Part shown: positions 33,901-45,491 of the stretch, piece by piece
How positions within the stretch are numbered: the first letter of the stretch is position 1
Layout of the letters: each line of letters starts with the position of its first letter
Source: Straminergon stramineum
Lineage: Eukaryota; Streptophyta; Bryopsida; Hypnales; Calliergonaceae
Direction of reading: 5' to 3'
Assembly: GCA_963920665.1 (NCBI GenBank)
Contig: OY987269.1
Coordinates: forward strand, 22,136,501-22,200,500
DNA: 64,000 nt
Translations under genes and position numbers: made by a program
Notes under the pieces: generated by a model
Seen by the model: the letters and a program-made list of their open reading frames with translations, nothing else
What the model was told of the DNA's origin: nothing
Database searches by the model: none

Positions 33901-35695
33901 TCCCAACCTCCATTTAGTGTTCCATCTTGGAAGATTTTCAGTCCAGATTTTGTGGAATCCATATTTGAGTTTGCAAGTGGTACACTTCAAGATAATGGTG
34001 CGGTGATGTTGTTTCTCCCTGACAATCCGAAGATGAGGCATGGAGTGGATAAATTTGCCAAAATACACGGCTTTGAGTGCGCCCATGATTGGTGGAGAGT
34101 CAATGAGTTGCGGTTGACTTCCTACAGGAATACAAATTGCACTGTAAGTAACACTTGATCATTTCTTGGATCGTCATTTCATTGTAAACATGTAAATTAT
34201 CTTTGTTTTCTAATAATTATGTGTTGTCATATTGATTTCATAGACAAAGCGTTTCTGGATTGTACTATTTGTTCGAGTTTCGTATAAGGGGAAGGAGGTA
34301 GAATCAACTTTCTCAATTGAGGAGAACCAAAAGCAAAGCGAGAACAGCACAGACCTTACTGGTATATTTCTTTATATGGATTATTAGTTTCTTTTACGAT
34401 AGACTAAATTCATGAACTAGTTCTTTAAATTATTATTTTTAAAAGTTATAATTATCACTCCATTTGGAATTTTTTTTTATCTAGACATGAAATTATAATG
34501 GATTGACCCTCCTTGAATCCGAGGAGGGTAGAGTTGGCAACATATTTGATAATCCAGAGGTAGTTTCATTTCAAAAGTCGTGTTTCAAATAGATTTTTCA
34601 AAAACATTTAGCTAGTTACTATAATTGCAAATTGAATGTAGTGGACGTTTTATCTTCTATTGCTATGAAATACTGTGCTTGGGTTTGAAAAGAATGTGCC
34701 CATTTTAATTTAATGAACTTTTTTGTCCAAATACAACTCATTGGTAATGGATTTTCATTAGTAAAGAACTATATACTATTGATTTTGTTGAAATATAGTG
34801 GTTTGTCATTGGTTATGTAATAGGAGAGGGACTTTTGCACAACTTCACCACTGTGAATAGTCAACTCAAACGAGATGGGATCCCGTGGAGAGGCGCTCGT
34901 GAGAAGGATCCATTATTTCTCCAACTTCTCATCGAGAGTTTCTCGAAGCCTGGTGATGTAGTACTTGACTGCAATGCCTCCACAGGTTTTTTTACTACTT
35001 GAATCCATAATTTTTGTAAATGTTATTGTCTTTCCTTACTGCATATTCTATTTGAATTCCTAATTTTGTCATTGAAATGATAGAACCAAACTAATTATTG
35101 TTTCAATCATCTATAATAGGGGCAAGCATTCACGCGTGTAAAAGGGCTGGCCGGCATATTGTGGCAATTGAGTCAGACTCAGCAATTTTTCAAGAGGTTC
35201 TTGCTCCACTGATTGTCCCTGAGGCTATAGCAAACTCTGTTCGGTCTAAGCGAAAATATCGTGAGTCATCAAGCGAGGAAGATGATGATAGCCCCTCTAG
35301 CAAGGGTACTAAAAGTCCGGTGCCAGTTGCACAAAACCACTTCGGTTCGTAAGTTAAAACTTTTTTCTTAGGTGTTTGTGGTTTGGTTGTCATTGTATCA
35401 ATTTATTCTAGCTTTTGTTAATCTTATTTTTAATGTATTATAGATGTGGTTGTGCAGGTTGGTGACATTGTTTGATAGCCCACCTATGCCATGGGCACTA
35501 CCTTTTTATGCAGAAGCAATTGCTCTAGCTACTGCGGAAGAAGTTTCACCATTGGCGGCTCCAAAGAGACGGAGGTTGCACCTGAAGTATATGGACGTAG
35601 AGGCTGTAGAGGATAGCCATGGGAGTGAGACAGAAGAAGACTATAGTAGTGACGCATTGAGTGCTGCAGATATAGTCGGTTCAAACTGGGGTTAA
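30922..35695 (+). CDS. ParB-like plus N6/N4 DNA methyltransferase-like protein, 11 exons
   Basis: Exons: 30922-31481, 31624-31816, 31904-32098, 32233-32448, 32573-32808, 33072-33699, 33796-34143, 34244-34361, 34824-34985, 35120-35348, 35458-35695. All have GT..AG borders, phases agree at every joint, and the sum is 3123 nt (1,040 residues, TAA at 35693). The first exon resembles a ParB-like domain: RPVLQTDVVRLQSEFVHGYR, then WDGNHRHMAW at 31330-31359 in the place of the ParB GNHR/GxRR box. A helical middle region and a Lys-rich linker (33355-33430) follow. The C-terminal fold has DLIIGDVPDG (33853-33882) at the DPPY position and, after it, KPGDVVLDCNASTGASIHACK (split by an intron) as motif I with AIESD as motif II: the beta-class order of N6-adenine/N4-cytosine methylases. 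DPPY is replaced by DVPD, so catalysis is doubtful. It ends in an acidic tail. A role in marking or protecting transposon DNA is inference. Confidence 0.8.
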
Positions 35696-38274
35696 GTATA
35701 AGTTCCTTGTTGATACTCCAGATCAGTAACTATATACCAAATTTAAATAAAGGGCCTGGACACTTGTGGACTATGTCTACAATGTTTCATCTTTGGAGTT
35801 GGTATTACCAACTCCACATTGCCCACAACTAACGCTTCTTGGGGGGGGGGAGTTCATTGGCAATGAAATTTAAATTCATTAGATAGATTTGCCCAATAGA
35901 AATGCCTTCAATGCTAGAACAGGTTGTGTGGGCTTTATCTTATTTTTATAGGACCAATGGAACAAGCGTCTTCAAAAATGACACTTACAATACTGCTTGT
36001 TTTGTTTAACTTAAACCAAAATTTATTCAAAATGAAGTGATCCATTGGACCTCCACCTAGAAGTGGTTGATGATGATTGGTGTCAAAATATGATCTGAAT
36101 TTTTTGGAAGGGGTTAGTTTATTAAAGGAGGTTAGGCTGATGCTCCCTCTAGAAAAAGTGATGGTTTTCTAGAGCCAGATGAGGACTCCGTGGAATTGAA
36201 AATAGGCTTCTCGGTTCCAAGGACCTCTATTTGGCGCCAATGACATTTGGTGTAATGAAGGTTCTTGGATGCTATCATCCAAAATGAAGCTTACAATAAG
36301 ACTTGTATTTTTTAACTTAAACCAGAAATGTACTGTAAATAAAGTGGTCAATTGCACCTTATGAGAAGGTGTCATTTATTTCGGGGGAGGGGGGGCACTA
36401 CATCCAAGCCACGTTTTCAGTAGCCAAATGAAGGCTCCATAGAACTCCAAAAAGGCTCCTTGATTCTGAGGAGCTTAATTTGGTGTTGAGGACATTTGGT
36501 ATAATGAAGGTTCTTTGAAGCTATCCTAAAAAAAATAAGCTCCCAATAATGCTTGTTCTCTTATCTAAACTATAATTGTACTCAAGATAAAGTAGTTCTT
36601 TGTACTTGAAGACAAAATGGTTGATGATTGTAGGATTGTTCTTTGTTGGTGTCAAAGCGCTAAAAAGAAAGGTCCAAAAATATGAGGTTATCTGTGCAAA
36701 AAAATATTGCATTGTAGAGTTTGTCCATGCCCTTAATTATGTATGTCTTTAAAGCATGGCAATAGAAGCCCTTAACAAAATTAATTTCACCCCTTGAAGG
36801 ACGGAATAGTGACCATGGAAGTCATCCCTTTTGGAATTGTGTGACATCATCTACTTCAACAAAACCCAAAATATTCATTGGAGGTCAAACTATCTCTCAA
36901 TTTTAGCTTTTCCACAAAACTCTAAGGACAAACAATTTCACTTTTGTCAACTAAACTCCAAGGACGAACAATTTTACATCTTGAATTTAGTTGTGTAGGT
37001 AATTTTTTGAATAATTCTTTCTACCCAAAAATGTTAGTGTAGGAAAATTATAATGTAATCATAATCCCATTTTTTGGGATAAAAAATGCACCTTCATTGG
37101 TGAATATCTCACCAATAATTACTCCCTCACGATCCTAAACCAACAATAAAGATTAAAAGCGTTGAAAGACAAAGAATTCTATTTTGTACTTTCCTCTTAA
37201 AATATTAGAACAAAGTTTTGCCAAATTTACATGGGTCTTATGTCATTACCCCTACTCTTAAGATTTTTGGAGGAGGTTTCATTTTTTATTTATTCATTCT
37301 TTTGATGCTCCCTCTAGGTCAAGGAAAGGCTCTTCGGACCCATATGAAGGCTCCTTGGAACTCAATAAAGGCTCCTCGATTTCGAGGAACCCTACTCTGG
37401 TGCCAAGGACTTCTGGTTTCAATGAAGGACTGTTGAAGTGAAAAGACGCTCCTCGGATCCAAGGAGCCATTTCTTATTGCCAAATTGATCGTAAACCCTT
37501 ATTTTTTTCCGATGGCCCACCCAAAACTTCAACCAAACCATTTCATTAGAATTATTTTTTATATGTTTTTAAATATCTATACATTACCCTCTATGAATAT
37601 TTTCTATTTTTATTATTTAGAAAATATATTTTTACATGTTTAAATGACATGAGGACTACATGTTAGAATTCTAAACATCTTTTTGTTGGAATAAAATATT
37701 CACTTCAGACAGAATTAATATAGACTTCAAAGTGTATATCTTACACCAATGAAGGCCTTAGTGAATTTCATTTTGACAGAATGTGGATAATGTTTTACAT
37801 ACAAAGTATGTCTTTAGATCTATGTTAGTATAAGAAGGAAAAATTAAAGATTATATTTTCATCTATTAGAAGGCTAAAATGTAATAAATTCTTCTAATTG
37901 ATACTTTTAATAATATAATAGACTAATTCTCACAATAAATGTTTTAGTCAATTGCACTTTTGTACTTAAAAATATATAGTAGGTGCTTCAATCAATATTA
38001 AAAACTATATTTTATAAGTGGTGTACAATTGCATATTTAGTTCCATCTATCAGTTATCCAAACTTAATTTCATTAAATGCAATGAAGAATAGATGTATTT
38101 CATCCGAAATAAACAAGTCCAAAAAAGTTCATCCATCCCCATTCATCCCCATTCATCTCCATTCATCTCCATTCATCTTTTCTACACGCATTTAATTCCA
38201 TACTTTTTTTTTCTAAACACAGACATAAGGGTTTTATGGTTTATGGTTTACAAATTTTTACCCACTTTTCTAAA
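35696..38274. other. Right subterminal region of the Mutator-like transposon
   Basis: There is no gene. Degenerate units of about 240 bp begin near 35945, 36180, 36420 and 37345, each with a palindrome or half palindrome followed by a GACATTTGGT-like block and AATGAAGGTTCTT. A 10-bp repeat cccattcatc occupies 38135-38180. Confidence 0.6.
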
Positions 38275-38319
38275 ATTGCTCAACGCTCATTGCTCAACGC
38301 TCATACTTTAGCAACCCTG
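38275..38319. repeat. Right terminal inverted repeat of the Mutator-like transposon
   Basis: Read inward it is CAGGGTTGCTAAAGTATGAG followed by heptad steps TGAGCAA and TGAGCGT. The outermost 7 bases differ from the left end; from GCTA inward the two ends agree at 33 of 39 positions. The target duplication CGCAAATACC follows at 38320-38329. Confidence 0.9.
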
Positions 38320-38329
38320 CGCAAATACC

Positions 38330-39478
38330 ATCTTCGACACCCTCAGAGGAGATCGAAGAGTCGACTGGGCCCAAATCATTTCCAATCTGGTCACCCAGCT
38401 CGTAGGAAGAGTTGGAAAGAGTAGGGCCACTCCTTTGTGTCCCTACCTCATCCATCTCTACCATTCCCATCAACTCCTGAGCGCTGGAGAGAAGAAGGTG
38501 TGGAGGGCTTAAGAAGTTCTCCTAAGGTATGGAGAATAAAAAATGGATGACGAAGTCGAATCTAATTCCGATCCTGAGGAGAACATCGAGTCAGAGGAGG
38601 AGGAACCGAATATGCTGCTGATCAAACGACAAAAGACGACCTCTCCTCACAAGCTAGGGACGCCACCTGGTCGCGATACCTCGGCCCCGGACAAGAGACC
38701 AGAGGTTGAAAAGATCGTGTCGAAGGAATCAAATCCCGATGATCCATTCAACCTTCTCGTCAAAATCCTATGTGACGTGAGAGCGGATTGGGAACTGAAG
38801 AGAAGGATCCTGCTTGCGATCGGGAAGTTGGTGGGGGCACCGCTAGACAGAGAGCTACTAGAGAAGGTGGCAAGCTACATTTCCGATCTGGTCGAAGCCC
38901 GGAAACAAGAGACGGAGATCCGGAGGTTGCAGAAGGAGGTGGATCGAGTGAAGGCAAAACTCCTTGTGCTCAAGGAGAACTTTGCAGCCACTCGATCGAT
39001 GGCAGATAAAGCTCAGAAGATGGTGGAGTAGGTGAAGGCTACATTCAAGGAGACCAGAATGGCAGCCGCCAAAGCTAAGCTATTTGATGAGAAAGTGCAC
39101 GATGAGAAGAAGCCATTTAGTTCCCGGATGGTCAGGATTCTCACAGATTTTGTCGAACAGGTTGAAGCGGCAATGAAGGAGGCGGACCGGATGGAGGAGA
39201 GTACCCGGATACTATAGGGAGCCACCTGCTCTCAAGGTATTCGACTCTCGGATATATCTCTTCCAGATTCGTTTCTGGATGCAACAGTAGAGGAGGGAAA
39301 GGATGCCACTCTCAAGTCCAAGAGATCAGAGGCTAAGGCGAATCTGGCTGGTATGCCCGGAACCGCCATCGATTTGGACTCAACCTCCAAATCCACAGAA
39401 GGCAACCAGGTTTCTAACCCTTAGGAGAGGGAGCGGAATCGGAACTTGAACGAGATTTTCGAGCAATTGGAGCCGGGA
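38330..39478 (+). pseudogene. Gag-like ORF of element A copy 4, 3' part
   Basis: It continues directly from the transposon insertion with IFDTLRGDRRVDWAQIIS, CPYLIHLYHSHQLL, a stop near 38510, the acidic linker (DDEVESNSDPEEN), a long frame to QKMVE (39031), a stop, then the helical segment and the DLDSTSKSTEGNQV tail. At 39478, close to its end, element C copy 1 is inserted. Confidence 0.65.
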
Positions 39479-40662
39479 TGTCGCGCCCCTTAGTGGCACT
39501 TACCACCTTAAGCTCACTTTCCAAACGCTTAACACCTCAATGCCACCAAGGTTCACGCTCTCCTAACACTGCACATGCCACGCACCCACAATGTTAGGTT
39601 CCAACTCAAATCACGGGGTTCCCCATTCCTCCATGACTCCCAATCCTTTCCTTCTAATCCTTAACTCCCACAAGACACCGGGCATGTCATTTGATGACAT
39701 GGGGCGGAACTTCCATTGATGTCCAAGCACTCGGTGAGGCACTACTCCCACCGGTGCTAACCGCCCTTGAATGGGACCCAACTCCCCACTAGGCCCGACC
39801 CAACTCCCCACTAGGCCCAACCCAACTCATTTCGGGACTCACTAATCGGGACTCACCAAACGGGACTCACACCATGGCCTAGTGTGGAGTGGGACACCAC
39901 CCAACCGGTATCAAGGAGTGCACAAGCACTCCATGGTAACACACAAGTGGTGGTGAAGCTCCAACACTAACCTCACCACCCGGGGCCACTTAGGCTCACC
40001 ATGGCACCATCCGGGAGTGAGGAGGGAGACCACCCCTCCTCATAGTACTCTCTACGGGATTCGGCAGCCCCCCCCCCTTGTATGTCAAGGGGGAATCCCA
40101 AACACCCTTTGGTTTTGGAAGACCACCCTGTTTCTCCCGATTCGCACTAGTTTGGGACTCCCGAACTTCCACCCGGCATAACTTTGCGATCCGGTATCCA
40201 AATTGCACATGCGACCCCATTTTCGACATCTACGCGACGCGTAGATGCCGATGGACTACTCACTTGCTCCATTCGGACAAGTACTTGCAAAGATATCGCC
40301 CTCCAAAGATTCGGGACACTCCCGCCGCGGCCGGGACACTCCTGGCGCGGCCAGGGCACTCCCGGCTCGACCAGGGCGCTCCCGGTGCGACCGGGACACC
40401 CCGAACTTTGAACGCCCATAACTTTTGACTCGCAAGTCCAAATCACGCGTTCTTTGGACGGCTGGAAGCGTCTTCTCAAGACCTTTCCAAGCATGTATCA
40501 CACGCCCCCACATTCGTCCGGATCAGAGCGCTACATCGCTCTGATCGCTCGGGACTCCTAGTCCCCCTCACCTCATCTCTTGCAAGGCTTGGGGAGTCAC
40601 CCCCAATGTCCCCCTTGCTCACCAAGGTGGCATGGGCACACCTTGTGACGAGGGTCATGACA
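39479..40662 (+). mobile_element. Element C, copy 1 (1184 bp, solo-LTR-like)
   Basis: The ends are TGTCGCGCCCC and GGTCATGACA; the target duplication is CGGGA (39474-39478 and 40663-40667), inside element A. It is GC-rich, with no supported ORF. TG...CA ends, a 5-bp duplication and no internal direct repeat are the signature of a solo LTR. Confidence 0.85.
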
Positions 40663-40749
40663 CGGGAGCGGATAGTGACACCATTGGATCTCGGGTGGGC
40701 ACTTAGTGTATAAATAATAGGAATGTTAGGAATGGATTCGGACCCTGTT

Positions 40750-42043
40750 TGTCACAACCCTCATCACGAGGCGTGCCCGTGCCACCTTGGTGAGCAAGGG
40801 GAACATTGGGGGTGACTCTCGGAGCCTTGCAAAAGATGAGGTGAAGAGGGACTAGGAGTCCCGAGCGATCAGAATGTGGTAGCGCTTTGATCCAGACGAA
40901 TTTGGGGGCATGTAATATATGCTTGGAAAGGTCTCGAGGAGACGCTTCTATCCATCCAAAGAACGCATGATTTGGACTTGTGAGTCAAAAGTTATGGGCG
41001 TTCATAGGTGGGGGTGTCTCGAGGGCACCGGGACACTTAAGGACTAGGAGGGAGGGGTTCATGAGGAATCCCTCCATGAAGTATGTCATGTAGCATATCC
41101 TTGGAAAACTAAGAACACAAGGATGATAGATTGACAAGAATTACGAGGTTCTAAGGTAGGAGCCTCAAGTAATGGCCAAGAGAAACGCCGTGGTGAAGGC
41201 GTGACGCCTCTCCCGGTGGACCCGAATCTTTGGAGGGCGGTAACTTTGCGAGTACTTGTCCAAATAGGACAAGTGAGTAATCCATCGGCATCTACTGGTC
41301 GAGTAGATGTCTAAAATGGGCTCACATGTGCGATTCGGAGCCCAGATCGCAAAGTTAGGCCGGGTGGAAGTTCGGGTGTCCCAAACAAGGGCGAATCAGG
41401 AGAAATGGGGTGGTCTTCCAAAACCAAAGTGGGTTTGGGAGTCCCCTTTGACATAGAAGGGGGGGGGGGTCTGCCGAATCCCACAGAGAGTACTATAGGA
41501 GGGGTTGGTCTCACTCCTCACTCCTTCTTGGAGCCTTGGTGAGTCCTGGTGACTCAAGGTTGGTGGTGTAGGGTCACCACCACTCCAAGGCACCATGGGA
41601 CACTTGTGTGTGTCCCGTGGCACCGGTTGGGTGGAGTCCCACTCCTTGCTAGGCTATGTGGAGGTGTCTCGAATTGTGAGTCCCAATGAGTGACAATGTG
41701 GAAAGTAGCAAATACACAAGGAGCCTTGTGTAGAGTTGGGGTGACACTCAAGGGCGGTTAGGACCATGGTGAGTAGTGCCACCATGGGTCCTTGCATAAT
41801 AAGATGGGAGTCCCGCCCCATATTACCAAGTAACATGTCCCGGTGTCATGAAGGGTGTAGGTGTGCTAGTAGTCTCAGTGACTGGGACTTAGCACAAAGA
41901 GTTGGAATTGGGGACTAACATTGGATGTGCGTGGCATGTGTAGTGTTAGGAGAGCGTGACCCTTGGTGTCACTAAAGTGTTAAGTGCTTGGAAAGCATTG
42001 GAAGGGGAACTTGAAGTGGTAAGTGTCACTAAGGGGTGCGACA
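40750..42043 (-). mobile_element. Element C, copy 2 (1294 bp), inverted relative to copy 1
   Basis: The ends are TGTCACAACCC and GGGTGCGACA; the target duplication is CTGTT (40745-40749 and 42044-42048). It is the same family as copy 1 in opposite orientation, separated from it by only 87 bp of element A sequence. No ORF is supported. Confidence 0.85.
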
Positions 42044-43185
42044 CTGTTCCAATCCGGTTAGGAGTAGGTAGGACAGAAAAGTCCGGCCTAAATTGCAGCG
42101 GAACTTTAGCAGACTTTCAGGCCCACTTGTACTTTTGAGTTGTATTTAAGTTAGTCCCTGCAAAGGGCACTATGTGTTTTCTTTTTGCAAATTTCTTGTA
42201 CCTTCGTATGCGCTCTTGTGTTGTGTATGTATCTCCCAAGCTTAGCAGGGTTGCATTGCGCAGAGTTAGGAAGGTGTAGGATTGAATTGTGAATTGAATT
42301 CTCCCCTTGGTGTGTAAGTTTCCGATCCTTAGTGTATGTGAGTGGGTTGTGGAAATGTTGGGAGTGGACTTCAGTGCCTTAGCAGATCTAGAGTTTCGAG
42401 TTCCGGGTGACAAAGCCATTGTTAGGCTAGGCGGATAGGGAGGGTATCCTTAGTCGTGCTAGAACTCTTGGGTAGGGAATCCGATTGAGTGTCCGATCTT
42501 CTGAGAGGTCTCACCACCTTAGTTGGTAAACGGAATAGCTCTAGTAATTGCTGGAATGGACGAGTACACTTGTGACCACCTAGCTTCGCACGGATAGGAA
42601 CTGGCATCAAGGTCGTTGTAGTAAGGAAAGATCGTACAGGGGGTCTCTATGTGACCTGCGAATCGGATTGCTGTCCGGGTTGTTGTGAGGGATCAAACCA
42701 GATCCAAGATAGTTAGGAGAGGAAGAGATAGGACAGTGGGCCTTCAACCACTATAATCCACGGAAGGAGTGGTGGGCCTACCACTCACAAAAACAAGTAG
42801 CGACCCCTTTGATGGTCCGACAGAGGCAAAACTAAACCGAAACAGGAATAAGGAGACATACGGACAATCCCGAATGGATTGGTCCAGAAGAGTATGAGGA
42901 CCAGAAGTGGTGCGGTCCTGGGATTGGGTTAAATTGGGCCAACCGGAGATTTTGGGAACCGGAAGAGAATGAATCCGGTCTAATAAGGTCTGGTGGTTGG
43001 TTGTTTCCGATTTTAGATCTAGGACCAGAAGAAAGGTTTAGGGGTTAATAAGGCTTACTTGCTTAATAAAGTTAAATACTTCACAGAATCTCGTGGGTTC
43101 AATCTTTAGAGTCACTTCGTTATGCTCTAGAGTGATTTTTGTTAGTATAACATGGAATTTCCTTGCTCTATACTGCAACACCTAG

Positions 43186-45260
43186 GTTTTATACTTGAGG
43201 ACCCCAAATACGGTATCCAGGGCTTCCGTTTACCATCTGGCTAGGAGGTCAAGGACGCATCCTTTGTAGATGACGCATTCCTGTACCTAAGAGGCACATC
43301 GGCAAATTTAAACAAAGTCGTAGCAATATTGGAACTGTTTTGCAGAGCATCAAGCTCCAAAATAAATTGGGATAAGTTTAGCGCTATCTGGGCCTCAAGA
43401 AGGTCGAGGAACTTTTAGTGGGGAGATACTGTAGGACTCTCGTGGATCCCAGAAGGGATTGGAGTTAGATATTTAGGTCCCTTAATCAGGTTTCATATAG
43501 GGAAAGACGTCAACCCGACACCATTGATTGACCTTATTAAGAGGAAGTTAAGAAGCTGGGTAGCAAAAACAGTATCAGAGGTAGAAAGAGTATTGATTTG
43601 CAACCAGGTGCTATTAGGAACCTGTTGGTACCTCGCGGCATGCTGTGGGTTGTCCCCCAAGAATTGTGATATAATACGGAGCCTCATCACGTAGTATCTC
43701 TAGACAGGCAGAGAAGAAGGTAGGACTCCTTCTCGGATAAGATGGAGCATGTGTATCTTACCAACCGAGGAGGGAGGGTTGGGATTGATTGACCCCTTCC
43801 TCCAAACGCAGGCCCTTCTTGCCAAACTTGTAGTTCACAATCTCACTCTGGGGGAGGAACCATAGAAGTGCTTCATGCATTATAACATTGAACAATCCAG
43901 GCCTTTAGGTGATGCGAAGTGGCACAGGTCACACCTGGCTATTATTTAGCAAGGGTTTAAAGAGAGAGAACCACTCCCCCCTAGTGACAACTTGCTTAAA
44001 AGCCTTCATTTCCGTTAGAGGGAACCTCATTCAGAGATCTCCCAAACTCATTAGTGAGATTATGCGTCAACCATTGTTTGGGAACCCCTTAATTATGGAA
44101 GGAGAAAATACCCCCTTGGGATCTGGGCTGAATTTAGGACTGCATTTATGGGCATGAGCAGGCATTAATATAGTACAACATCTGTAGGAGGAGACAACGC
44201 AAAACAAGATTTCAACAAAAGCTTTACAAAGCAAACTCCCCAAACAAAGAGCAGTCACAGAGAAGAGAGCATTGAGGAGGCTCAAAGTTATTTCACACAT
44301 ACCATGGGACCCTCGGGCATTCCCACACAAACAGAAGGTAGCTTGGTTGCAAGGGGAGTGGGATTAGCGCATCTTCTTACACAGCCTTGAAGGACAAGGG
44401 GGGTTGAAGGTGGTCAGTTTCAACAAACACCTCGGCAGTGAGCGGTTACATAGAGAGAGGGGCTAGAGTTCCCTTCCGGAAGACAAATTCCATGTGGTTA
44501 GAGTAGTCTGCTAGAATGCCGGCAGAAGATCCTTCAATGAATGCAATCCAGTTGAACCCCCCAAGGAGCCTAACACAGCATGGCATTACAAGAGTGAGCA
44601 CATACAAAACTTACCTTGGGACCCGGGGGAATGGACTTGGGGTCCATTAGGTAATATCGGACAGACATCCTTTTTTGCATATACGGTCAGAAGAGGGTAT
44701 AGGGAGGGCCTTCAACATAAGCGAGACCCCTCGATAGGAATGCAGGAGTTGATAAATCAAGGCTATTTGGAGGACCGTAGAAGGTTAACATTTAACCTCA
44801 TCTGGCATTACACCAGACCTCGCAAACCGGCAATGTTGCTTTGGCAGATTTTAAACGGGGGAGTAGTCACAGGAGAATGGCTCTCCTGGCGTGTCAAATA
44901 GGCAGACCATGGCTACCCAACGTGTGGCTATCACCTTGAAACTTCACCCCACTTGTTTTGGGAGTGCAAAATGGCTAGAAAATTATGGCAGAAATTCCAT
45001 AAGTTCAGTGTAATTTTCAATGTATCCAAACTAGGAAGCTTCAAGGAGGCTCTCTTAGGTAGAAACAGTCTTGACAAAGATAGGAAGCTAGGAAAATATG
45101 TTTATGCTTTCCAACCCTGGGATATTCTTAGATCGTTTTTGATTTGGCATCTCTGGATAGAAAGGTGTAATGCCAAATATGGCACTCGGGAGTTCAGCTC
45201 CCGTAGAGTTATGAAAGCCGCCTGGGACCCCACCATTTATATTGGCATGGCAATTAGATA
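43186..45260 (+). pseudogene. LINE ORF2, C-terminal part (RT palm, zinc-binding tail)
   Basis: After the CCTAG duplication the frame resumes. The FVDDAFLYL box (YADD equivalent) lies at about 43268, INWDKFSAIW near 43365 and GVRYLGPLI near 43460. Later a zf-RVT-like motif, PTCGYHLETSPHLFWECKMA, lies near 44920-44970. Several stops interrupt it (for example near 43417, 43693 and 44900). It is a continuation of the ORF2 begun at 16805. Confidence 0.8.
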
Positions 45261-45491
45261 GGATTTTAAAACTAGGATTCAGAACAACGAATTTAGGGAT
45301 CACATTCAGGGTTAGTTCGTGAGCCTTTGGGCCCCCGTTTTCTGTCACCCTAGACTTAGAGTTTGGCATTTTAATTTGCCCGACATGCTGTAGTAGTTCA
45401 ATCTGCTCAACATGCGCTTGTAAAATTTTGCTTATGTTTTATCTTAGGGGGCTTTGCACCCCTGCCCAGCCCATCACGGCTTTCACAACAA
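43186..45491 (+). mobile_element. LINE retrotransposon, 3' part
   Basis: This is the second half of the LINE that starts at 13275. Its 3' untranslated end runs from about 45260 to 45491 and is followed by the target duplication AAATCAAAATGGA (45492-45504). No long poly-A tail is present; the end is only A-rich (acaacaaaaatcaaaa). Confidence 0.85.

Larger units (their letters stand above)
19891..38319. mobile_element. 18.4-kb Mutator-like transposon with a ParB-methyltransferase-like gene
   Basis: The boundaries are set by a 10-bp target duplication and by inverted ends that agree at 33 of 39 positions from GCTAGAGTGTGAGCG (left) and GCTAAAGTATGAGCG (right, read inward). The duplication length and the MULE/SWIM transposase place it in the Mutator superfamily. 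It carries the transposase gene on the minus strand (24515-20732), a divergent multi-exon gene on the plus strand (about 25059-35695), about eighteen copies of a short palindrome and degenerate subterminal repeats. For a Mutator element it is unusually long, and it encodes an unusual second gene. Confidence 0.93.
18897..43180 (+). mobile_element. Element A, copy 4, inside the LINE and itself hit three times
   Basis: The ends are TGTGGCCACG (18897) and TACTGCAACA (43180), with target duplication CCTAG at 18892-18896 and 43181-43185. Element A sequence proper is 18897-19890, 38330-39478, 40668-40749 and 42049-43180, in total about 3357 bp, matching the 3371 bp of copy 3. The interruptions are the Mutator-like transposon and two element C copies. 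Confidence 0.88.
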
